From Taibaiella lutea (lineage in GTDB: Bacteria > Bacteroidota > Bacteroidia > Chitinophagales > Chitinophagaceae): DNA of 64,000 nt. The first letter of the stretch is position 1. Every line of letters begins with the position of its first letter. The stretch spans positions 651,410 to 715,409 of the forward strand of contig NZ_VWSH01000002.1 of the NCBI RefSeq assembly GCF_008629695.1, in the 5' to 3' direction. The position numbers and the translations under genes were made by a program. The notes below the pieces were generated by a model. It saw only the letters and a list, made by a program, of their open reading frames with translations. It did not search any database and was not told where the DNA came from. Shown here piece by piece: positions 17,468-26,285 of this stretch.

Positions 17468-18196
17468 ATGAACGTAATAATTGTAGATGATGAACAGGAA
17501 ATAAGGGAAGGTCTGGAGATTTTACTTCAGGAATACCCTTTTGTGACAGTGGTGGAAAAAGCTTCAAATGTAATAGAAGCAAAACATAAAATAGAGCTAT
17601 ACAAGCCCGATATTGTATTTTTAGATATTCAACTAAAAAACAAAACGGGTTTTGATTTGCTGGACCAATTGGAATATCTTGATTTTCACCTGGTATTTGT
17701 TACAGCATATAATGATTATGCGCTGAGAGCCTTTAAATACAATGCTTTTGATTATTTACTGAAACCGGTTGATCCTATAGAGCTGGCCAGTACATTATAT
17801 CGACTGAAAGATACTACGTATTCCGGTAAGCAATTAATACAGCAATCATTGCAAAATCATGACATGAAAAGAGTTGTGGTTAAAACCACAAAAGAAATTT
17901 TTATTATTGAATTAAGCGATATTGTAAGATGCGAAGGCAAGCAGGGTTATACCTATTTTTACCTGAATGACAATAAAAAAATATTGAGCTCCAAGACGCT
18001 TAAGGAATATGATGACATTATGCCTGACGAAATATTTGTCAGGACGCACCAATCTCATCTTGTTAACCTGAATTATGTAGCGCTTTATAGTCGTGATGGT
18101 ACCATCATTATGAAAAACAAGGAAGAAGTTCCGGTTTCTGTAAGAAAGCGCTCTGAATTTATAGAACAATTCAGGCAGTTTAAAGCTGCACAATAA
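17468..18196 (+). CDS. LytTR-family response regulator
   Basis: A 242-aa protein with a receiver domain (residues 1-120; acidic pair D7-D8, phospho-acceptor D53 in VFLDIQL, the VTAYNDYALRAF helix and the KPVD switch Lys) and a LytTR DNA-binding domain (about 140-240; VRCEGKQGYTYFYL, FVRTHQSHLVNL). It is the partner of the LytS-type kinase directly upstream. LytTR proteins bind paired direct repeats; no target site was identified in the window. Confidence 0.93.
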   Translation: MNVIIVDDEQEIREGLEILLQEYPFVTVVEKASNVIEAKHKIELYKPDIVFLDIQLKNKTGFDLLDQLEYLDFHLVFVTAYNDYALRAFKYNAFDYLLKPVDPIELASTLYRLKDTTYSGKQLIQQSLQNHDMKRVVVKTTKEIFIIELSDIVRCEGKQGYTYFYLNDNKKILSSKTLKEYDDIMPDEIFVRTHQSHLVNLNYVALYSRDGTIIMKNKEEVPVSVRKRSEFIEQFRQFKAAQ

Positions 18197-18413
18197 GAAT
18201 ATTCAGCCTTTTTTCTACGAATATTAGATAGAATCAAACGAATATTGATTCTGTCATTGCTATCGGCTCCCCATATTCTACTTTTACATCAGTAAACAAA
18301 ACACGGCCTGATATTAACCGCAAGAATTTTCAATATGTTTTCATTTCGGGAAATCTTAAAATTCAACCGGCAGAATATAAGGAAGTATGAACCAGGTTTA
18401 ACCGATGTGAAAT

Positions 18414-19511
18414 ATGATAAGCCAATCATTTTTACTGCCTTTTAATAAAGCAGTTCAAGAAATTACTGACATAGAATATTTGAATGTCAATACGAAAAAC
18501 CTAATTGTTTTTCCTTTGTCTGCCAATGCAGCGCAACAGGAAATTGCAAAGAAAAATATTTTCAATTCGTTTAAGGCCCTTTTGCCATCTGATATTAAAT
18601 CAAAGCCGGTTCAGCTCACATTATTTTGGGATAAGAGTCAGCTTCAGATTTGCAATCGTGGTATATTTTATTTTAATGACGAGACTATATTGCCGGTTCG
18701 GTTTACTCCTTCTGAAGCATTGAATACATGGCATAGTGAATTGCTTGGGGATAAAACAGGGACTTTCTACTTTATTATGAATGGGCATCAGTGCAAAAAG
18801 CATGTTTATAATGAGATTTATCCGGAAAAACATCCTTTTGATGACATGGGAGCATGGATATATAAGCTTGCTCCTCTGGAATATAAAAATTCAGGTGACG
18901 CCAGTCTTAAAGCAACTTTTGTTGCACGGTACAGAGAATTGAATGTGCAGCAGGCAAGTGTAAATATAGAAAAGTTAAAAAAGCAATGGTCTGAACTTTT
19001 ATTTACAGCGAATTTGAAAGGCAATGCTGCTTTGGAGTGTAAAGAGGTTTATAATACTTTTCAGGAAGAAACCGGCCTTGCATTTCCTGAAGAATTAAAG
19101 ATGATGCTTGATAACTGTAATGGCGTAAAAGCGTTTTTAAATAATACCGAATTTTTATCCGGCGACAAGGTATTGGAAGAGTGGAAAAACTGGAAAGCCA
19201 TTTATCAAACTTCTAACTACATGAATCTGATAGATGAATATCAATATAAAAACAGGAGCGAAAAAACAGTGCCGATGTATGTAAATCCATTCAGGATTCC
19301 ATTTATTACTGATGGCGGAGGGAATTTTATCGGCATAGATATGTTACCGAACTGGGCAGGAAAAATTGGTCAAATCATTGCATTCGGAGTTGATGAAATG
19401 GCAATAAGGTATGTGGCATCCGACATGAATGATTTCTTACAGCAATTTCTTGATGGTAAGAATCCTATGAATAATGATAAACTGAAAAGGCCTGTTACTA
19501 TGTATGTTTAG
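18414..19511 (+). CDS. SMI1/KNR4-family protein
   Basis: A 365-aa protein. The second half (about residues 185-350) fits the SMI1/KNR4 (SUKH) fold: EETGLAFPEELKMMLDNCNGV, then FITDGGGNFIGIDMLPNW and a late VASDMNDFLQQFLDG. The N-terminal 170 residues are not recognised. SUKH proteins are often immunity proteins of polymorphic toxins, and no toxin gene is adjacent. A cellular role is equally possible. It lies 9 kb upstream of the island's last gene and 1 kb before the tRNA-Ser gene. Confidence 0.65.
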   Translation: MISQSFLLPFNKAVQEITDIEYLNVNTKNLIVFPLSANAAQQEIAKKNIFNSFKALLPSDIKSKPVQLTLFWDKSQLQICNRGIFYFNDETILPVRFTPSEALNTWHSELLGDKTGTFYFIMNGHQCKKHVYNEIYPEKHPFDDMGAWIYKLAPLEYKNSGDASLKATFVARYRELNVQQASVNIEKLKKQWSELLFTANLKGNAALECKEVYNTFQEETGLAFPEELKMMLDNCNGVKAFLNNTEFLSGDKVLEEWKNWKAIYQTSNYMNLIDEYQYKNRSEKTVPMYVNPFRIPFITDGGGNFIGIDMLPNWAGKIGQIIAFGVDEMAIRYVASDMNDFLQQFLDGKNPMNNDKLKRPVTMYV

Positions 19512-19611
19512 GTAATACCTTTTAAAAATATAATTGCTTATCGTTCTTTATCCGGTTCGGTAAGTTGAAAGATAAAGCGTGGTGGTTCGCGTTTTGGGTG
19601 TTTGGTTTATA

Positions 19612-19653
19612 AGAGTTGTCCCAATTCATTTGGGTTGGGCGCTCTTTTTTTTG
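19612..19653 (+). terminator. Probable terminator
   Basis: Outer arms AGAG/CTCT and inner arms CCCAA/TTGGG form an imperfect hairpin followed by eight T residues, between the SUKH gene and convergent msrA. Confidence 0.6.
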
Positions 19654-19753
19654 TCGAAGAAAGGATGTTTATAATTCGATTTATGCCCTCTTGATTGTTT
19701 TTGTATAATGGTTAAATGAAATCCTGAACTTTTCTAAGTTTGGGATTTTCCTT

Positions 19754-20302
19754 TTATTGGATTTTCAACTTATCTGTAAACACTTTTTTGAATTTATCAA
19801 GCTTGGGCTTAATCACCATTCTACAATAACCTTGCTCATTGTTTTCGTTGTAATAATTCTGATGGTAATCCTCAGCCTTATAAAAAATAGTATATGGTCG
19901 CACTTCGGTTACTATCGGGCTACTATAAGCATGTTCATCATTCAGGCGTTTGATATAATAATGCGCTTTTTCTTCTTGTTCAGGAGAATGATAAAAAATA
20001 GCAGAGCGGTATTGAGTGCCCATATCATTACCTTGCCGGTTAAGCTGAGTAGGATCGTGCACGGTAAAAAATACGGCTAACAACTCATCATAAGAAATCA
20101 CAGAAGAATCAAAAGTAATATTGCAAGCTTCAGCATGGCCTGTAGTGCCGTTACAAACTTCTTTATAAGTCGGATTGTCGGCATGTCCGCCTGTAAATCC
20201 TGACTCTACTTTTGCCACGCCTTTTAACTGTTGGAATTGTACTTCGATACACCAAAAACATCCTGCCGCAAAAGTTGCGATTTCTTTGTTCTGTTCTGTC
20301 AT
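19754..20302 (-). CDS. msrA: Peptide methionine-S-sulfoxide reductase MsrA
   Basis: A 182-aa protein with the catalytic motif GCFWC (Cys15 nucleophile), the GFTGGHADNPTYKEVC block, TGHAEA and FFTVHDPTQLNRQGNDMGTQYRSAIFY, all diagnostic of MsrA. It reduces methionine-S-sulfoxide in proteins with electrons from thioredoxin. A -7-like TACTTTTG (minus strand, 20331-20338) lies just upstream of the start. Confidence 0.95.
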   Translation of the reverse strand: MTEQNKEIATFAAGCFWCIEVQFQQLKGVAKVESGFTGGHADNPTYKEVCNGTTGHAEACNITFDSSVISYDELLAVFFTVHDPTQLNRQGNDMGTQYRSAIFYHSPEQEEKAHYYIKRLNDEHAYSSPIVTEVRPYTIFYKAEDYHQNYYNENNEQGYCRMVIKPKLDKFKKVFTDKLKIQ

Positions 20303-20570
20303 TTATCTTCCCGTTTATTATTTATTTCTGCAAAAGTACTTTAATGCGCAATATTTATTTTGGCAGAAAATAGCAAAGCTAAAGGCACTATAGATAAAGT
20401 TGATTTTAGAAGTTGGTGAAGTTCAACGACGATTTTGTTTATTGAAAATATGAGATTATTTCGTTATTGAATTGTCTTGAAAATAGCTGTGGCAAAGGCT
20501 TTTGAAAGATTTTTTAAAATAGTTTCACTTTTTTTTTGCGAATTGAAATGAATGCACTTATTTTGCGCCC

Positions 20571-20655
20571 GGAGAGATGGCAGAGTGGTCGATTGCGACG
20601 GTCTTGAAAACCGTTGACTGTTACAGGTCCGGGGGTTCGAATCCCTCTCTCTCCG
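20571..20655 (+). tRNA. tRNA-Ser (anticodon UGA)
   Basis: An 85-nt class II tRNA. The acceptor arms GGAGAGA (20571-20577) and TCTCTCC (20648-20654) pair perfectly. The anticodon TGA is at 20605-20607 in the loop CTTGAAA, with a long variable arm and the T-loop GGTTCGAATCC. CCA is not encoded. A terminator follows at once, and then an accessory island. tRNA-Ser 3' ends are common integration sites for mobile elements. Confidence 0.96.
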
Positions 20656-20760
20656 CTGAAATGATAAAACCCGCTACCGTAGCGGGTTTTATCATTTGAT
20701 TCATTTTGATGAATTTTCTTATTGCATTCATTACGAAGCATTTAGGGTTCGAATCCCGTT
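20638..20760. repeat. Direct-repeat copy A: tRNA 3' end, terminator and T-arm-like tail
   Basis: The tRNA-Ser 3' end is followed by the hairpin AAAACCCGCT/AGCGGGTTTT (20663-20693, likely the tRNA terminator) and, 79 nt from the hairpin start, by GGGTTCGAATCCCGTT (20745-20760), which looks like the T-arm of a tRNA. Copy B at 24645-24776 has the same parts at the same 79-nt spacing. This is probably one edge of an insertion beside the tRNA gene. Confidence 0.75.
20663..20693 (+). terminator. tRNA-Ser terminator hairpin
   Basis: GATAAAACCCGCTA and TAGCGGGTTTTATC pair around a CCG loop, immediately downstream of tRNA-Ser. Confidence 0.8.
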
Positions 20761-20885
20761 GGCTGAAAATATCTATCGCATCAGTTTTTCTAAATACTGT
20801 TTACATATACCAAAGCTCGTTTGGTAGTATTAAATATTACATTTCTTATTTTACCTTTGAAAATCAGTTAATATACTAATTTTCT

Positions 20886-23800
20886 ATGAGTAACTTTCAA
20901 TTTGCAAAGCCTAAAAATATTATTGAATTAGAAAAGAAGCTAAATATAGTGATTACTGCCGGCGGTTATTCCAAAGACAATGAACATCATTATGTGCAAA
21001 ATGCCGATGGGCAGGTTGTTGAACTTCATCTACATGGCATAGACGGAAAGTATCTTCCCAATCTAGTTGGATTTAATTCTTTAGTCAAACTTAGTCTTGA
21101 ACATTCTAGTTTCACTAACATAACATTCATAATTAAATTGGCTCAGAATTTAGAATACCTAAGCTTAGCCGGTAATCAAAATTTGGAGCAAATTTGGGAA
21201 ATTGGACGATTAACTAAGCTCAAGCATTTAGATATATCAAAAACAAAAGTGTGGGATCTAAGTCCACTTTACGACTTATTGCAAAATAGTTCATTCAAGG
21301 TAACATGTGATTATGAAAATATAATCTATCCTCAATTGCTAAATGGTTCTTTTACCTCACAAGAGTCAATGGTAGTTTGGTTTAAGAAACATTATGATCT
21401 TGCAAACTCGATTATTGATGAATGTTATGTTGCTGGTTCGAAGACAATAGATTTAGGCTTTTGTGGTATTACGGACCTAACACGCTTCCCCCAACTATTC
21501 CAATGTACGCATTTAGAAGAATTAATTTTAAGTAATGAATATGCTAATTATAATGACAATAGTTGGTATAGGGTTGTTAGTAGCAATGCAAATATCGGCT
21601 ACCCAAACAATATTTTCCGAATTCCCAACAAACTTAAGCTTTTGAAAAATTTAAAGCGAATATACTGTAGTGGGGATTGGAAAACTGAGGATGGCAAGTG
21701 GAACCGTTGGCGACTTCGTTATTTTAGAATCTTCACTAAACTAACTCAACTAGAGTTTTTAAATGTGAGCAATAATGAAGTAAATAATATATATAGGCTA
21801 GACCTACTTCAAAATTTAAAAACGCTCCATGCAAATAATAATAATATTAAAGAGGTGAGTGTTAATGGGGAACTACCCCAAATGACTGAATTGTTTATTA
21901 GCAACAATTTTATTCAAGACGTTTCATTTCTAAACTACTGTCCAAACATTACAACAATTGATCTTCACTCTAATCAACTTAAAAATCTTCAAAATATCAG
22001 GAATCTAATTCAAAGGCTGCAAATAAGTGATTCAAAATGGGCTCTGAAGACTATTGGAGTAGCAGAGAACAAGAAATTACGCCTTCCACCACTTGATGTT
22101 ATTGCCAATGGAATGGATGCTGTAATGGATTATTTTAATCGATGGGAACAGGAACAAGAACTAGATTTACCATTGGTTATCAATAATGACATAAAGGTGA
22201 TTTTGGTAGGAAATAGCGGTGTAGGAAAAACGACTCTCGCTCTTTGGTTAACTAGTGGAGGTAAAAAATTAAATCAGTTATCAACAACTTGGTTTAACAG
22301 AATACCATGGCAAGAGACAATAAATGGCCGAAAATATAATCTTCGTCTTTTTGACTTTGGTGGACAGGAATACTATCACGATACACACTATTTATTTTTC
22401 ACACAAGACGCAATCTATCTCACATTATGGGATAATAATCCATATGAATTGACTAAAATCGGAGAACCAGGAAATGAATTAATTGGATATCCGGTCGAAT
22501 ACTGGCTTGATTCAATTTCCTATTTTACGGGCAGAAGAAAGATAGCAAGTGGAGAGGCACAAGTACGGAAGTTGGTACTCGAAAAGGAGAAATTACAATC
22601 TGGCAATGTTGAAGTAAGTAGTCAAATTTTGGAAGATGAATCGTCAAAGAAAAATCAAGAACGGAATACATTAGTTTTCCAAAGCAAGGTTGATACATAC
22701 AAGAATATTGAATTTTTAAACCAACAAAAGCTTTCAAGAAAATACGGTTGGATTGCGGATTTTTCAAATTTTTCCGTTAAAGAGGATCGTGGACTGAAGC
22801 ATGTCAAGGATAAGATTTTTGAACTAATTGACGATATGCCAATAATTCAAAGACCACTATTGGGAACTTGGGGTGCCATTAAAGAGCATATAGAAAAGCA
22901 CGGTAATAAACGAAAAAATGAATTGACAATTCGCAGATTTCAAAACTATTGCAATAAAGTTATTAGGCAAATGCCAGAGTTGGAAACGGCAAGTAAACAG
23001 AAAATTGATAGATTAGTATTCAATCGCCAAAATACAATTAGCTTTATTCAATATCTTAGTACAATAGGGTTAGTGCTGTATTTTCCTGAAAATAAAGAAC
23101 TCGCAGATAGAGTTTTCATTAATCAAAATTATCTTGTCGAACATATTCATAATATTCTTTTGCAGCTTGCTCAAAAAAATGGTGTAATTGAGAAATCTGA
23201 AATTACTGCAACTAAGCCTAAAGTGCTTAATGAAAAGGAGATTCAGACTCTAATAAATGTAATGACACATTTTAAAATTGTTTTTAGTCACCCAGTTAAA
23301 ACAGATCTTCTAATTGCGCCTTTATACCTACCATCGAAGCCGTTATCTGGAATACAACTTTTTTTGTCTCAGTTTAAAAAGCCGCTTTTCCGGTATCAAT
23401 TCAAGGGCTTCATCCATCGCTCAGTTGTATTGGAGTTCTTTAGTAGTTTCGGTTCGAAAATCTTGAATGGAGGCTTAGATAATGCCCCATATTATTTTTG
23501 GAAAAACGGTGTTGTCTTAAAAGATAATGTTTCAGAAGAGATTATTTTGGTGTCTTTCAATAATGATAACGATTCAAAAGAATATAAAGGCTACATAGAT
23601 GTTTGCTCTCTCACTGGTAAAAAGGGCAATTTTAGTGATGAAGTTTTAATTGCACTGGACTCAATCACCAAAGACAGAAATGTTGATAAGGCCGTATTTG
23701 CATCAAATGGAAATTGTGTGCCGCTGAAAGATATTATCGAAGCTGCAGAGCTGCAACATTACGTTTTCAAATATAACCACAACTATTATAAGCTTGTGGA

Positions 23801-24371
23801 TTTTAAAGAATACTTAGATAAACCCTTAAAGATGAAAAATTTATTTATTTCATATTCTAAAGATGACTTAACCATGGTCGATGAATTCAAAAAACATCTT
23901 AGTGCGCTTCAAAGAGATGGAAAAGTTGGACATTGGTATTGTACAGAATTAATTGCTGGTGAAGAGTGGAATGCCTCTATACAGAGACATTTTGAAGAAT
24001 CGGATATTATTTGTTTTATGGTTAGCCCAAACTTCATGCATACAGATTATATTTTTGAGTATGAAATTAAAAAGGCCCTTGAAAGAAAGAAAACCGAACC
24101 TCAATTAAAAATTGTTCCGATTATTCTGGATTTCTGTAGGTGGACAACTGAAAAATATAATTTAGGAACTTATACAGCATTGCCTTATACCGCTAAGCCA
24201 GTCTCAGATTTTCCGAACAAAAATATGGCTTGGTATATAGTCGCAGAGGCGCTTCGAGTAATGATTGATGATGATAAAATACCACCCGGCGCAGAATTTT
24301 ACACAAGCGAGCGTTTGCCAAAGGATGTACAGGAGATTTATAGAAGGATAAGTAGAAAAGAAATAAGCTAA
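20886..24371 (+). CDS. LRR-Roc-COR-TIR (Roco) signalling/defence protein
   Basis: A 1161-aa multidomain protein. Residues about 50-410 hold leucine-rich repeats (LEYLSLAGNQNLEQI, LEFLNVSNNEV, ITTIDLHSNQLKNL). Residues about 436-660 are a Roc GTPase: P-loop GNSGVGKTT (442-450), switch motif DFGGQEYYHDTH near 488, and an NKxD-like SKVD near residue 600 after a charged insertion. Residues about 660-975 are a COR-like region. Residues 983-1120 are a TIR domain (LFISYSKDDLTMVDEF, IICFMVSPNFMHTDYIFEYEI, whose last Glu fits the catalytic Glu of NADase TIRs). Bacterial TIR proteins often deplete NAD+ on infection, so this may be an NLR/Roco-like immune sensor. That role is inferred. It is bounded by the two direct-repeat copies. 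Confidence 0.85.
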   Translation: MSNFQFAKPKNIIELEKKLNIVITAGGYSKDNEHHYVQNADGQVVELHLHGIDGKYLPNLVGFNSLVKLSLEHSSFTNITFIIKLAQNLEYLSLAGNQNLEQIWEIGRLTKLKHLDISKTKVWDLSPLYDLLQNSSFKVTCDYENIIYPQLLNGSFTSQESMVVWFKKHYDLANSIIDECYVAGSKTIDLGFCGITDLTRFPQLFQCTHLEELILSNEYANYNDNSWYRVVSSNANIGYPNNIFRIPNKLKLLKNLKRIYCSGDWKTEDGKWNRWRLRYFRIFTKLTQLEFLNVSNNEVNNIYRLDLLQNLKTLHANNNNIKEVSVNGELPQMTELFISNNFIQDVSFLNYCPNITTIDLHSNQLKNLQNIRNLIQRLQISDSKWALKTIGVAENKKLRLPPLDVIANGMDAVMDYFNRWEQEQELDLPLVINNDIKVILVGNSGVGKTTLALWLTSGGKKLNQLSTTWFNRIPWQETINGRKYNLRLFDFGGQEYYHDTHYLFFTQDAIYLTLWDNNPYELTKIGEPGNELIGYPVEYWLDSISYFTGRRKIASGEAQVRKLVLEKEKLQSGNVEVSSQILEDESSKKNQERNTLVFQSKVDTYKNIEFLNQQKLSRKYGWIADFSNFSVKEDRGLKHVKDKIFELIDDMPIIQRPLLGTWGAIKEHIEKHGNKRKNELTIRRFQNYCNKVIRQMPELETASKQKIDRLVFNRQNTISFIQYLSTIGLVLYFPENKELADRVFINQNYLVEHIHNILLQLAQKNGVIEKSEITATKPKVLNEKEIQTLINVMTHFKIVFSHPVKTDLLIAPLYLPSKPLSGIQLFLSQFKKPLFRYQFKGFIHRSVVLEFFSSFGSKILNGGLDNAPYYFWKNGVVLKDNVSEEIILVSFNNDNDSKEYKGYIDVCSLTGKKGNFSDEVLIALDSITKDRNVDKAVFASNGNCVPLKDIIEAAELQHYVFKYNHNYYKLVDFKEYLDKPLKMKNLFISYSKDDLTMVDEFKKHLSALQRDGKVGHWYCTELIAGEEWNASIQRHFEESDIICFMVSPNFMHTDYIFEYEIKKALERKKTEPQLKIVPIILDFCRWTTEKYNLGTYTALPYTAKPVSDFPNKNMAWYIVAEALRVMIDDDKIPPGAEFYTSERLPKDVQEIYRRISRKEIS

Positions 24372-24895
24372 ATCAATTTTATATTTTCATCCTTTTGAAC
24401 GCTTTTGGTATGTATTGGAGATTCGATCAAGCGAAGATTTGAGGATACGCATTTTACCGAGATGCATGTTTAATCAGGTATTGACTGAGAGCTATGTTCT
24501 CAATACGGCAGAGGCTCTACAATCTCTAATCAGTTACACTAGCTAGCTCAATAAAGGTGATCATAGCGGTAAAACTTCAACGATAAAGTCAATAACTATA
24601 TTCATCTCAAAAAAAATCAATTTCCGCCAAATCCCTTACCAATTGGTTCGAACATTGATACATTCCCCCGCAGAAATGAATAAAACCCGCTCTAGTAGCG
24701 GGTTTTGTCGTTTAAGCTACTTTGCTTATTTCTCTTATCCCATTCATTATAAGACATTTAGGGTTCGAATCCCGTTCACCCTATATATTCCGTTTTAAAA
24801 AACTACAGATAGGCATTTGCATCAAAAAAATTTACATTGTTTTGTTAATATTTTTATCTTTACGACGATATAAACCATTAACCAACTTAGACTTA
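24372..24895. other. Intergenic spacer between Roco and ABC-3C modules
   Basis: About 520 bp with no convincing gene. Its second half holds direct-repeat copy B. An open frame from 24722 runs through the repeat into the next gene but has no coding character there. The first 270 bp show no structure I recognise. Confidence 0.6.
24645..24776. repeat. Direct-repeat copy B: degenerate tRNA-Ser 3' end, hairpin and T-arm tail
   Basis: GGTTCGAA (24645-24652) and then a decayed CCCCCGCAGAAATGA (compare CTCTCCGCTGAAATGA after the real tRNA) are followed by the hairpin AAAACCCGCT/AGCGGGTTTT (24682-24706), a CATTCATTA segment and GGGTTCGAATCCCGTT (24761-24776). The hairpin-to-T-arm distance is 79 nt, exactly as in copy A. 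This marks the border between the Roco gene and the next module. Confidence 0.75.
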
Positions 24896-25819
24896 ATGTA
24901 TAATACACGGTTCGGCTCGTTCGATGGAGATTCGTGGGAACAACTAATGCAAATTTGTTTCCGGCTTAAATATGAATCAGAACATTACCAACCTATTCCA
25001 GCGTCTTCTGGGGATTGCGGAATAGAAGGATTTACCAAGACAGGTAAAGTGTTCCAATGTTATTGCCCTGACAATAACATAACTTCAACTGCTTTATACG
25101 AGAAGCAAAGAGATAAAATCACAAGGGATTTAGGAAAGCTGTCCGTTTATGTAGACAGGTTAGGACGTTTTTTGAATGGAGTAAAAATCAAAGAATGGAT
25201 ATTTGTAACTCCCGAATATAGGATGAATGATCTCATACTGCATTGTAATAATAAAAAGAAAGAACTCTTAGATTCGAATTTGAATATTATCGACCCTTCT
25301 TTCCAAGTTTTAATCCATGACATTGATAATTTCATCGCCCAAATACCGATAGCTCTTAACAGTAATGCACAAAAATTGACCATTGGCCCAGACATTACTC
25401 CTGTTTCTGCTATTATTACTTGGAGAGAACAAGAGATTGATTTGGTAGGTAATGCTATTAGGAAACATAATAAAAGATTCTCTGATAACCCTCCCAATTT
25501 AGAAGACAAAGTTAACCAACTCACAGAAGCAACTATCAAAAGTTATTTTGACAGAGAATCAATATTGCGAAGATGGCAAAATTTGCATCCACAGGATTAC
25601 GACCGCTATTTGACTTTAATATCCCAAATTGAAGAAGAAGTTACAGAGTTATGCATGTTCCCTACTCAAAACAACAACCAGCTATATCTGAGCTTTAGAA
25701 CACTCGTAAAGGAACGTCTAAAAGATAATTTCGCTTATTTAGACGAAACAACTATTACAACACTTATGAATGGCGCTATTGCAGATTGGCTGCTTAGATG
25801 CCCATTAGACTTTGAATAA
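24896..25819 (+). CDS. ABC-3C-type effector protein with Mrr-like nuclease fold (putative)
   Basis: A 307-aa protein read from the ATG at 24896; the 58 codons upstream are repeat DNA. The N-terminal 130 residues look like a restriction-endonuclease (Mrr/PD-(D/E)xK) core: SWEQLMQICF with its Glu, SSGDCGIEGFTKTGKVFQCY with the Asp, then KIKEWIFVTP. The usual ExK/QxK lysine reads QCY, so catalysis is doubtful. The rest (about 180-307) is helical and would be the coupling (CTD) part. Gene order with a small helix-rich protein and an SMC-like ATPase matches ABC-three-component systems. The assignment is by pattern only. Confidence 0.55.
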   Translation: MYNTRFGSFDGDSWEQLMQICFRLKYESEHYQPIPASSGDCGIEGFTKTGKVFQCYCPDNNITSTALYEKQRDKITRDLGKLSVYVDRLGRFLNGVKIKEWIFVTPEYRMNDLILHCNNKKKELLDSNLNIIDPSFQVLIHDIDNFIAQIPIALNSNAQKLTIGPDITPVSAIITWREQEIDLVGNAIRKHNKRFSDNPPNLEDKVNQLTEATIKSYFDRESILRRWQNLHPQDYDRYLTLISQIEEEVTELCMFPTQNNNQLYLSFRTLVKERLKDNFAYLDETTITTLMNGAIADWLLRCPLDFE

Positions 25820-25820
25820 C

Positions 25821-26282
25821 ATGGAAGGCATTATTAAGCATTTAAGTTTTACCAAGCGAGATATTCCACTACCGGCTGACTACCGTTCTCTGTATAAGAT
25901 CGGCCACATTTTAATGATATTGTCACTGAGTTGTCGATCCGGAAAGTCGTCAATGATGAAGTTACATTTTCTTTGTTGGTCTATTAAAAACAAAAAGAAT
26001 ATTGGTATTGTGTCTAATTGGATCAATACAGGATTTAGAGGAGATATTCATATCTGGGGAGTTGAGCCGACTGTTAATAGAGCCATTGCATTTGCCATAG
26101 GCGACAACTTAATAAATAATATTGGCGGAGAATATACTATAACAGAAAGAGGCGATTCGCTTTTCAAATTGATGAAAAAAGAAAAAGATCTTTTTAATAA
26201 AGAAAAGGAATTCCTCATTTGGCTTGGGAAAAACACAATAACTGAACAAAAAGTCAAAGAATTGGCAAGCAAATTTCAATAA
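25821..26282 (+). CDS. ABC-3C-type middle component (putative)
   Basis: A 153-aa protein starting 1 nt after the preceding stop (ATG at 25821), which indicates translational coupling. The N-terminal segment DYRSLYKIGHILMILSLSC, followed by RSGKSSMMKLHFLCWSIKN, is helical and of winged-helix type, as in the 'middle component' proteins of ABC-3C systems. The C-terminal half holds GDNLINNIGGEYTITERGDSLFKLM, a winged-helix wing-like segment. A small adaptor between effector and ATPase is inferred. It ends 3 nt before the start of the ATPase gene. Confidence 0.55.
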   Translation: MEGIIKHLSFTKRDIPLPADYRSLYKIGHILMILSLSCRSGKSSMMKLHFLCWSIKNKKNIGIVSNWINTGFRGDIHIWGVEPTVNRAIAFAIGDNLINNIGGEYTITERGDSLFKLMKKEKDLFNKEKEFLIWLGKNTITEQKVKELASKFQ

Positions 26283-26285
26283 ACC

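Noticed and set aside
17468-18413. LytTR target repeats downstream of the response regulator
   Set aside because: No paired direct repeats of the LytTR kind were found in 18197-18413.
24722-24895. Longer N-terminus for the ABC-3C effector
   Set aside because: The extra 58 codons read through direct-repeat copy B, so the ATG at 24896 is preferred.
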